DNA of 38,169 nt from Candidatus Anammoximicrobium sp. GTDB taxonomy: Bacteria > Planctomycetota > Planctomycetia > Pirellulales > Pirellulaceae. Positions 25,579 to 32,321 of the stretch are shown one piece after another. Position numbers and translations under genes: made by a program. Position 1 is the first letter of the stretch. Each line of letters opens with the position of its first letter. Below the pieces are notes generated by a model. That model did not search any database. It saw only the letters and a list, made by a program, of their open reading frames with translations, and had not been told where the DNA came from. Location: assembly GCA_012515235.1 (NCBI GenBank), contig JAAYYU010000102.1, forward strand, positions 1-38,169. The letters run 5' to 3'.

Positions 25579-25698
25579 CGTGTTCTCCTCCGCATCGCGG
25601 AGTGTTTTTCCGCAGCACAACGCTCCCGGTTGCGCTGCCCGACTCTTTGCTTCGCCAAGGCCCGCACGCCTCGCAGAGCCTTGCGACGAGTTCCGCAC

Positions 25699-27534
25699 CT
25701 ACAACGACCGCTGCACGTCGGCCATCGACCCGAACAGTACGGCATTGCCCATCAGCGACGACAGCGTGGCCAGGGTCACCCAGTCCGGATGGATGTCCCG
25801 CGGCGCTTCGGTCAGCGGGACGACGGGCAGTTCGCGGCCTTCCAAATTCACCAGGCTCCCTTGCTTTTCGGTCCACACGCGCGCCGGCAGCACCACGTCG
25901 GCGGCGTCGGTCCAGGCAGTGCGGTAGGCGGACTGGATCACCGTGAACCCGGCCTCGGGCAGCGGCTTGCCATTGGGCAGTTCATCGCCCGCCAACACAA
26001 ACAAGGCGTCGCCTTGGACGGCGCGAGCGGTCAGGCCGAGCCGCGCGGCACCGGCGGCGTTGGCGCCTTCGATCAACGGCAGGAACCGGGCTTTGCGCGG
26101 CAGTCCGCGCAAGGCCGCGTAGACCGCGATGCTCAAATTCGGGCCGTACATCACCACGGGGTGCTGAGCGCAATCCACCGCGGATTTGAGCTTCGAGACC
26201 CCCTCCAGCCGCAAATGGTACGTGTACCGCAACCGCTCGAACGGCGACGCCCCGGTGTGAGCGATCGCATCCAACTTCATCCGCTGCTGAGCGTACGCGT
26301 CCAGGTCCGTCCGGGCATCGTTCACAATCACCAACTGGGCGCCGCGGTCGAAGGCTCGCTTGGTCAGATAGCCCACCACCTTCTGATTCTGCAACAGGTC
26401 GCCGCCCACCACGACCAGGCAGTCGGCGTCGTTGATTTCCGCGATGGACGCCGGTTCGCCCACCTCCGGCGGAACTTCGCCGTGCAGCAGCGCCAGTTCG
26501 TCGCTGTTCAAAACCTCGTTAAAAAAGCAGCTGAACGCCACCAGTCCTTCGTTGATTGTGCGGGGCGAAACCAAGCCGGCGACGTTGCTGGTTTCCCGCA
26601 ACCGCTGGGCCGTCAACTCCAGGGCTTCGCCCCAGGAACTGGGCCGCAACTGCCCGTCGGTCCGGACCCACGGCGTGGTGATCCGCGGAGGCCTTGCATC
26701 GACGGCCTCAAACCGTCCCACGGAGCACAGCAAACCGCCGTTGTGGCCCGTCCAGTCGCCTTCGATCCGCAGCAGGATGTTGTCGCGAGTCAAGCACTCG
26801 ATCGCACAGCCGACCGAGCAGCCCAAACACGTCGTCTTCACGCGCCGGACATCCGTCTCGTGCCCCAGAAACGAACTCCGACGTTCCATCAAGGCACCGG
26901 TCGGACAGACTTGCAGGCAACTGCCGCAGGACACGCACGTCGATTGCCCCAACGGCTGGTCGTCGTCGGCGCCGATCATGGTCCGCGCGCCGCGCTGATG
27001 GACGCCCAACGTGTGGTTCGCGGAAATCTCGCGGCACGCGCGGACACAGCGCCGGCACAGGATGCAGCGGCTATGGTCCAGAACAAAGTACTTGCCACTG
27101 GCGTCCAACGGCCAACTCTTCTGCAGATTGGGAGCGTATTCCCAGCACGTCAGGCCGTAGCGGTACGCCAGTTTCTGCAACTCGCAATCCGTATTGCTGT
27201 CACTGCCGCTGGCCGGACAAAACATGCAATAGTGCGAACGCTCGGAAAAGAGCATCTGCAAGGCGAAAACGCGCGCCGCCACGATGGCTTCCGTTTCCGT
27301 CCGCACGACCATGCCCTCAAAAACCGGAAACGTGCAAGCCGGCTGCAACGTTCGCTGGCCCTCGATTTCCACCAGACAGACCCGACAAGCGCCCTCGGGC
27401 GGCAAGGCCGGATGATAGCACAGGGTGGGAATGTCGATGCCCGCCGCGGCCGCAGCCTCCAGCACCGTCTGGCCAGCCCGCGCATGAATCTGGCGGCCGT
27501 TGATTGTGATGTTCACAACGCCGGTGTTGATCAT
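25699..27534 (-). CDS. HoxU/NuoG-like iron-sulfur protein fused to a truncated molybdopterin-fold domain
   Basis: The 611-residue protein begins like HoxU/NuoG: a [2Fe-2S] ferredoxin domain (Cys39, 50, 53, 67), a His-Cys3 cluster site (His101, Cys103, 106, 117) and two [4Fe-4S] sites (Cys157/160/163/167 and Cys200/203/206/210). An ordinary HoxU would end near residue 240. Here a NuoG-like domain continues, opening with an N7-type site (Cys236, 239, 243 and Cys270 in NGGLLCSVGRF) and a molybdopterin-oxidoreductase fold (WGEALELTAQRL; VVVGGDLLQNQKVVGYL; VLPARVWTEKQGSLVNLEGR). At about 375 residues it is shorter than a catalytic one, and I see no catalytic Cys/Sec, so it is probably structural as in complex I. 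The ATG at 27534 has AAGAGG upstream, partly built from a tandem repeat. Confidence 0.88.
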   Translation of the reverse strand: MINTGVVNITINGRQIHARAGQTVLEAAAAAGIDIPTLCYHPALPPEGACRVCLVEIEGQRTLQPACTFPVFEGMVVRTETEAIVAARVFALQMLFSERSHYCMFCPASGSDSNTDCELQKLAYRYGLTCWEYAPNLQKSWPLDASGKYFVLDHSRCILCRRCVRACREISANHTLGVHQRGARTMIGADDDQPLGQSTCVSCGSCLQVCPTGALMERRSSFLGHETDVRRVKTTCLGCSVGCAIECLTRDNILLRIEGDWTGHNGGLLCSVGRFEAVDARPPRITTPWVRTDGQLRPSSWGEALELTAQRLRETSNVAGLVSPRTINEGLVAFSCFFNEVLNSDELALLHGEVPPEVGEPASIAEINDADCLVVVGGDLLQNQKVVGYLTKRAFDRGAQLVIVNDARTDLDAYAQQRMKLDAIAHTGASPFERLRYTYHLRLEGVSKLKSAVDCAQHPVVMYGPNLSIAVYAALRGLPRKARFLPLIEGANAAGAARLGLTARAVQGDALFVLAGDELPNGKPLPEAGFTVIQSAYRTAWTDAADVVLPARVWTEKQGSLVNLEGRELPVVPLTEAPRDIHPDWVTLATLSSLMGNAVLFGSMADVQRSL

Positions 27535-27542
27535 AAGGGCCT

Positions 27543-27661
27543 CTTGTCACTTGTCACTTGTCACTTGTCACTTGTCACTTGTCACTTGTCACTTGTCACT
27601 TGTCACTTGTCACTTGTCAGTCGTCAGTCGTCAGTCGTCAGTCGTCAGTCGTCAGTCGTCA
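27543..27661. repeat. heptanucleotide tandem repeat (17 units) in the hydrogenase operon
   Basis: Eleven perfect CTTGTCA units (27543-27619) are followed by six perfect GTCGTCA units (27620-27661). On the transcribed minus strand this reads six TGACGAC then eleven TGACAAG, the last of which supplies the first bases of the AAGAGG ribosome-binding site of the hoxU-like gene. Because the unit is seven bases and contains TGA, stops occur in all three frames, so it cannot be coding on that strand. Perfect tandem units are prone to slippage. Confidence 0.95.
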
Positions 27662-27739
27662 GGAAGCGGAGATCAGCGGCTTACCCGCAGTCGGTGACCC
27701 AAGGGGACTGAGCACCGATCACTCGTTGCGGATCACCGC

Positions 27740-30700
27740 TCACTCATCACGCTCTCCAACCACCGGACGGGGCAGTTTCATGGCATCCAGCCATTCCAGG
27801 TCACAGCGCAGACAGCGGCGGGCTTCCTCCTGGGCAGTCCGTTCGTCGAATCCGGTCTCGACCTCCTGGAAATTGGCGTCGCGTTGTTCCACCGGCAGCC
27901 GGGACGAAGCGGGCCGATGACGTTCGGCATACGCCGCCAGGTCGTACAGTTGCGGCACATCTTCGCGCTCGGCTTCCAGGTGCGGCTTGACCAGTTCGCC
28001 GGTCTTCAGCCAATGATCGATCGACAGGGCGACCAGGTTGCCTTGGGCGACGGCCTCGACGATCGTCGCCGGGCCGGTCACCGCGTCGCCCGCGGCAAAG
28101 ACGCCGGGTCGCGTCGTGGCGTACGCATCATCCACGATGAACGTATCGCCGCGTTGGCGCGCGATCTCGGAGCCGTGCAACCAGGACAGATCGGGAACCT
28201 GGCCGATGGCGGGGATCAGCACTTCGACGTTCAACACGTACGAGTCTGCGCCCAACGGCACCGGTCGGCGGCGGGCGCTATCGTCGAAGTCGGCCAGACG
28301 CTGTTGCTGCAGTCGCACACCCGAAACCGCCCCGTTGCCCAGCACTTCGGCGGGATTCACCAGGGTGTGGAAGCGAATTCCCTCCTGCCGGGCCGCCTCG
28401 ATCTCTTCGGGCAAGTGCGCCGCCGGCATATCGTCGCCGGCCCGGCGATAGATCACGTGGACTTCGCGCGCCCCCATGCGGAGCGACGAACGGGCCACGT
28501 CGATCGCCACATCGCCGCCGCCCACGACCGCCACCCGCTTGCCGCGGACGTCCGGCAAAGGCGATTCGGCGGGCAAGCCGGCGGCCCGCATCGTCGCCTC
28601 GCCCGCCACCCGGCTCAAAAACTCCACCCCGTCGATCACGCCGGACTTGTCGTCGCCCGCGACGCCCAAGCGGCGACTGCGGTGCGCGCCGATGGCCAGC
28701 AGCACCGCGCTGTAGCCGCGTTGGCCCAGCAGATCGTCCAGGCTGAAATCGCGGCCCAACGCCTCGTTGCAGCGGATCTCGACGCCCGCGCGGCGGATGT
28801 TTTCGATTTCGGCCAGCAACGGCCCGCGCGGCAGCCGGTACTCGGGAATCGCCCAAGCCATCATGCCGCCCGCAACGGGATACCTTTCGAAGACGGTCAC
28901 TCGGTATCCGCGTTGCGCCAAGCGCAGCGCGGCGGTCAAGCCGGCGGGGCCGGCCCCGATGACGGCGATCTTCTTTTCCGCCGCCGCCGCCCGTTCGGCC
29001 TCCGTGCCGATCGGTTCGGGCACCCAGGGCGTCTCGATTTCGCGATCCGCCATGTACCGCTTGACCAACCGGATCGCGACCGGTTCGTCGATCTCGCCGC
29101 GGCGGCACTTGCTTTCACAGAACGCCGGACAAGCGCGGCCGCAGACCAGGGCAAACGGATTGCGGCGGCGGTGGATTGCCAGGCCTTCGGCATAGCGGCC
29201 TTGGGCGACCAGGGCCAGATAGGCGGGCGTGTCTACGCCGGCCGGGCATGCATTGACGCAGCGGGCCCGGACCAAGGCCCGGCATTGGCCCGCCCGGCAG
29301 TGTTTCTGGTCGATGTGCTCGATGAACTCGTCCTCAAAGAACCGCAACGCCGCCAGCACCGGACCCGGCGTGCGCTGGCCCAGGCCGCAGAGCGACGAGG
29401 ACATCATGTGATTCGAGACGTCCTTGATGATCTGCAGGTCCTTGCGCGTCCCCTGCCCGTCGCCGATCCGCGTCAAGGCCTCCAGCAACCGTTGGCCGCC
29501 CACGCGGCACGGCACGCACTTGCCACACGATTCGGCGGCGGCAAACGTCAGAAAGTACCGGGAGAACTCGACCATGCACGTGTCGTCGTCCAGCACGATC
29601 ATGCCGCCCGATCCCATCACGGCGCCGGCTTCGGCCAAGGCGTCGAAATCGACGGGCGTATTCAGCGCGCTGGCGGGCAGACAGCCGCCCAACGGCCCGC
29701 CTGTCTGGACGGCTTTGAACTTCTTGCCCTGCGGGACTCCGCCGCCGACGTCGAAGATGATATCGCCCAGCGGGGTGCCCATGGGGACCTCGATCAGGCC
29801 CGTGTTATTGACCTTGCCCGTCAAGGCAAACACGGCGGTCCCCGGCGACTTGGGCGTGCCGATGCTGCCGAACCACTTCGCCCCGCGCAGGATGATTTGG
29901 GGCGTCATGGCGTAACTCTTGACGTTGTTGATGTTGGTCGGCAGGCCCCACAGTCCCGCGACGACCGGATAGGGCGGACGCGGACGCGGCTCGCCGCGGC
30001 GACCTTCGATCGAGGCGATCAGGGCGGTCTCCTCGCCGCACACGAAGGCCCCGGCGCCCTCCTTGACGTCGATGTCAAAGGCGAAACCCGAACCGCAGAT
30101 GTTCTCGCCCAGCAGCCCCAAGTCGCGAGCCTGATGAATGGCTGTCTCCAGCCGGTCGATGGCCAGCGGGTACTCCTCGCGGCAGTAGACGTACCCCTGA
30201 CTGGCGCCGATGGCATAGGCGGCGATCGTCATGCCCTCGATCACGCTGTGCGGGTCGCTCTCCAGGATCGAGCGGTCCATGAAAGCGCCCGGATCGCCCT
30301 CGTCGGCGTTGCAGACGACGTACTTGAGATCCCCCGGTGCATGGCGGCAGAACTCCCACTTGGCCCCCGCCAAAAACCCCGCGCCGCCACGGCCGCGCAG
30401 CCCGGAGGCTTTTACCTCTCGAATCACTTCGTCGGGCGACAACTCGCCCAGAACCTTGCCCAGCGCCGCGTAGCCGTCGCGGGCGATGTATTCCTCGATT
30501 CGCTCCGGATCGATCACGCCACAGTTGCGCAGCGCGATCCGGACCTGTTTGCTGAACAACGGCATGTCCCGGTAAGACGGAAGCGAACGCAACGGTTCGG
30601 GCTCGTCGTAACGCAGACGCTCGACGACCTTGCCCTGAATCAGCGTCTGTTCGACGATCTCGGGCACGTCCTCGGGCGTCACGCGGCAGTACAGCACGCC

Positions 30701-30913
30701 GGGCGGTTGGACGATCGCGATCGGTCCGGCCGTACAGAAGCCGCGGCAGGGGCTGGGGCTGAGCCGCACGTTGCGTCCCAGCGTCCGCCGCGCCAGCTCG
30801 ACTTCAAAAGCCCGCAGCACGCGTTGACAGCGGGCGGACGTACAGCGGGCGCCGCCGCACACGGTGACGCTGCCGCGGATGGCAGCCGTCGGGGAAGCCG
30901 CAACCTGATCCAT
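27740..30913 (-). CDS. HoxF/NuoF diaphorase subunit fused to a GltD/NfnL-like NADPH flavoprotein
   Basis: The 1057-residue protein joins two flavoproteins. Residues 10-100 form a thioredoxin-like [2Fe-2S] domain (Cys19, 24, 29, 56, 60). Residues 120-535 form a NuoF/HoxF domain with the FMN/NADH segments GLRGRGGAGF (171-180) and CNADEGDPGAF, and a [4Fe-4S] site at Cys463, 466, 469 and 509. From about 539 a GltD/NfnL-like part starts with eight cysteines (539, 544, 552, 556, 591, 595, 599, 603), then an FAD site (VIGAGPAGL, 651-659), a second dinucleotide site (VVGGGDVAID, 796-805) and YRRAGDDMPA (822-831), whose Arg pair suggests NADP(H), and a CLRCDLE tail. Ordinary HoxF is about half this length. 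It starts 4 bases after the HndB-like gene; the AGCAGGTGA around that stop serves as ribosome site. Confidence 0.9.
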   Translation of the reverse strand: MDQVAASPTAAIRGSVTVCGGARCTSARCQRVLRAFEVELARRTLGRNVRLSPSPCRGFCTAGPIAIVQPPGVLYCRVTPEDVPEIVEQTLIQGKVVERLRYDEPEPLRSLPSYRDMPLFSKQVRIALRNCGVIDPERIEEYIARDGYAALGKVLGELSPDEVIREVKASGLRGRGGAGFLAGAKWEFCRHAPGDLKYVVCNADEGDPGAFMDRSILESDPHSVIEGMTIAAYAIGASQGYVYCREEYPLAIDRLETAIHQARDLGLLGENICGSGFAFDIDVKEGAGAFVCGEETALIASIEGRRGEPRPRPPYPVVAGLWGLPTNINNVKSYAMTPQIILRGAKWFGSIGTPKSPGTAVFALTGKVNNTGLIEVPMGTPLGDIIFDVGGGVPQGKKFKAVQTGGPLGGCLPASALNTPVDFDALAEAGAVMGSGGMIVLDDDTCMVEFSRYFLTFAAAESCGKCVPCRVGGQRLLEALTRIGDGQGTRKDLQIIKDVSNHMMSSSLCGLGQRTPGPVLAALRFFEDEFIEHIDQKHCRAGQCRALVRARCVNACPAGVDTPAYLALVAQGRYAEGLAIHRRRNPFALVCGRACPAFCESKCRRGEIDEPVAIRLVKRYMADREIETPWVPEPIGTEAERAAAAEKKIAVIGAGPAGLTAALRLAQRGYRVTVFERYPVAGGMMAWAIPEYRLPRGPLLAEIENIRRAGVEIRCNEALGRDFSLDDLLGQRGYSAVLLAIGAHRSRRLGVAGDDKSGVIDGVEFLSRVAGEATMRAAGLPAESPLPDVRGKRVAVVGGGDVAIDVARSSLRMGAREVHVIYRRAGDDMPAAHLPEEIEAARQEGIRFHTLVNPAEVLGNGAVSGVRLQQQRLADFDDSARRRPVPLGADSYVLNVEVLIPAIGQVPDLSWLHGSEIARQRGDTFIVDDAYATTRPGVFAAGDAVTGPATIVEAVAQGNLVALSIDHWLKTGELVKPHLEAEREDVPQLYDLAAYAERHRPASSRLPVEQRDANFQEVETGFDERTAQEEARRCLRCDLEWLDAMKLPRPVVGERDE

Positions 30914-30917
30914 AACT

Positions 30918-31316
30918 TCACCTGCTGGAATACAACGCGGACTCGTCGCTGGGCATGCGGCCGACCACCCATTCCTTGACCGGCTGGCCCTTGATCACGT
31001 GTTCTTCGATCAGCCGAGGGACCATCGCCGGATGCACGTTGGCGTACACGATGCGGCTCCGGCCCGCTTGCTGGATATCCACCAGCGGCTCGCGGACACA
31101 GACGCCAATGCAGCCCGCGGTGACGACCAACGCGTCGATTTGGCGTCTGTTCAACTCTTCCTCAATCGCCTGCAGCGTCTCCCGCGCCCCCGCCGCGATG
31201 CCGCACGTGCCCATGCCCACGGTGATCACCGTGCTGGTTTCGCGGCGGACCTGCTCGGCCTGCTTCATCTCCTGGCACATCTGCTGCAGTTCTTCGAGGC
31301 TTTTGAGTTGCGCCAT
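30918..31316 (-). CDS. thioredoxin-like [2Fe-2S] ferredoxin, HndB type
   Basis: The 132-residue protein resembles HndB, the small subunit of NADP-reducing hydrogenases: a helical N-terminus (LKSLEELQQMCQEMKQAEQ), VGMGTCGIAAGARETLQAI and TAGCIGVCVREPLVDI. Three cysteines are in canonical positions (Cys38, 69, 73). The fourth expected ligand after the first Cys is not visible, and Cys14 is the only other Cys. The same fold occurs at the N-terminus of the HoxF fusion, so the complex may have two such ferredoxin modules plus HoxE. AAGGTGA stands before the ATG at 31316. The gap to the next gene is 4 bases. Confidence 0.88.
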   Translation of the reverse strand: MAQLKSLEELQQMCQEMKQAEQVRRETSTVITVGMGTCGIAAGARETLQAIEEELNRRQIDALVVTAGCIGVCVREPLVDIQQAGRSRIVYANVHPAMVPRLIEEHVIKGQPVKEWVVGRMPSDESALYSSR

Positions 31317-31361
31317 CGGGCGGTCACCTTTCCTTCCCTTTTCCCGTCACAAGACCCTGCC

Positions 31362-31407
31362 GAGCCGTGCGCCGGCTTGCGCACACGGCGCGACAACCGC
31401 ACGGCTC
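31362..31407 (-). other. intergenic hairpin between hoxE and the HndB-like gene
   Basis: GAGCCGTGCG (31362-31371) and CGCACGGCTC (31398-31407) form a perfect ten-base inverted repeat. A competing inner stem uses GTGCGC (31367-31372) and GCGCAC (31379-31384). No T-run follows on the minus strand, so it is more likely an mRNA processing or stability element than a terminator. Confidence 0.5.
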
Positions 31408-31425
31408 AAGAGCGGCGAACGGACG

Positions 31426-31935
31426 TCACTCCAGGGATTCCAATCGCTGGACGAGCGCTTCGGGGGCCAGCCGCGCATAGACCTTGTCGTCGACGACGGC
31501 GATCGGCGCCAGGCCACAAGAGCCCAGGCAATAGACAATCTCCAGCGTGTACTTGTAGTCCTCCGACGTCTGGCCGGGTCCGACGCCCAGCGAACGCTCG
31601 ACGGCCTCAACATTCTTGCCACTGCCCCGCACGTGGCAAGCCGTGCCGTCGCAAATTCGGACCAAATGCCGGCCGCGGCGCTGCAAATGAAATTGGGCGT
31701 AAAACGTGGCTACGCCGTACAGCTGATTCAGCGGAATCAGAGTTTTCTGCGAAATCGCCCGCAGCACTTCGCGAGGCAGGTACCCGTAGGCGTCCTGGGC
31801 CCGTTGCAAAATGGGAATCACCGCGCCCCTACGGCCCTTGAATTCTTCCAGGATGTGATCCAGCGGCGTGAGATCCAGCGGCTCTCCCGCCGCCGCTTCT
31901 GGGACGCAAGTCGATCCATTCTCAGACGCATTCAT
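31426..31935 (-). CDS. hoxE: HoxE/NuoE-type [2Fe-2S] subunit
   Basis: The 169-residue protein has the NuoE 24-kDa pattern: a helical bundle (LDHILEEFKGRRGAVIPILQRAQDAYGYLP), LYGVATFYAQFHL, and a thioredoxin-like [2Fe-2S] domain with ligands Cys95, Cys100, Cys136 and Cys140 (CDGTAC and CLGSC). It passes electrons to and from the HoxF-type subunit. The ATG at 31935 has GAGGAG nearby; a longer frame to 32091 has no family similarity. It is the first gene of the hydrogenase operon and is separated from ftsK by 386 bases. In HydABC-type bifurcating enzymes the matching subunit is HydC. Confidence 0.92.
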   Translation of the reverse strand: MNASENGSTCVPEAAAGEPLDLTPLDHILEEFKGRRGAVIPILQRAQDAYGYLPREVLRAISQKTLIPLNQLYGVATFYAQFHLQRRGRHLVRICDGTACHVRGSGKNVEAVERSLGVGPGQTSEDYKYTLEIVYCLGSCGLAPIAVVDDKVYARLAPEALVQRLESLE

Positions 31936-32321
31936 GCCCAACTGCTCCTCACGCGGCTCGCCGCCGCAGCCAAGGGTCGGTTGCCGCTGCCGTAGGACGC
32001 TCCCGTGAATCGCGGCAAAAACCGCCCGCGGATTCCTGGGGCACACGCCTTCCATGCCAGGCCTGCGCCACCGCCGGAAAACCTGTCGCAACGACGTTCA
32101 CCGGGCAGCGCAAGAAGCGTGGCTACGAAGCGATCCTACGCCGGCGCGGCCGGAAGCATGATAAGCGATTCAGATCACCCCTGCCAGGGCCCGACCGGGA
32201 AAGGAAAAAAAGATCCAGCGAGAGGATGCCGGCGCCCCGCCATCCGGCGCGCGGCCGCTGCCCGTCGCCCGACAACCCGGCACTGCCGGCCCCCGTCCGT
32301 GCTTGCCGTCGCGTCTCGGAA
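31936..32321. other. 386-base region between ftsK and the hydrogenase operon
   Basis: No gene is evident. On the minus strand a run of seven T (32211-32205) lies about 110 bases past the ftsK stop, behind a GC-rich region with a weak GCGCC/GGCGC stem. It is a poor but possible terminator. The hydrogenase promoter is expected further on. Confidence 0.4.
32158..32187 (-). promoter_or_regulatory. candidate promoter of the hydrogenase operon
   Basis: On the minus strand CTGGCA (32187-32182) and TATCAT (32163-32158) are 18 bases apart, about 220 bases before the hoxE ATG. The -10 is good and the -35 mediocre. The long leader that would result is unusual, and no activator site could be recognised. 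Confidence 0.3.

Noticed and set aside
25699..27534. Catalytic formate dehydrogenase alpha subunit
   Set aside because: The molybdopterin-fold part is much shorter than a catalytic one and shows no Sec/Cys active-site segment.
27543..27661. CRISPR array
   Set aside because: The units are seven bases, directly abutting, with no spacers and no cas genes.
24997..27711. A plus-strand open frame of about 900 codons opposite hoxY and the hoxU-like gene
   Set aside because: Same reason. Its end simply translates the heptanucleotide repeat into a LSLVTCH-like periodic peptide.
27884..30979. A plus-strand open frame of about 1030 codons opposite the HoxF fusion
   Set aside because: It is a shadow of the high-GC hydrogenase gene: the protein reads as random Arg/His/Gly/Ala-rich sequence with no motif, while the minus strand has clear cofactor sites.
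23483..31935. Respiratory complex I (nuo) operon
   Set aside because: NuoE/F/G-like proteins are present, but the operon ends in hydrogenase HoxY and HoxH with NiFe ligands and has no membrane subunits.
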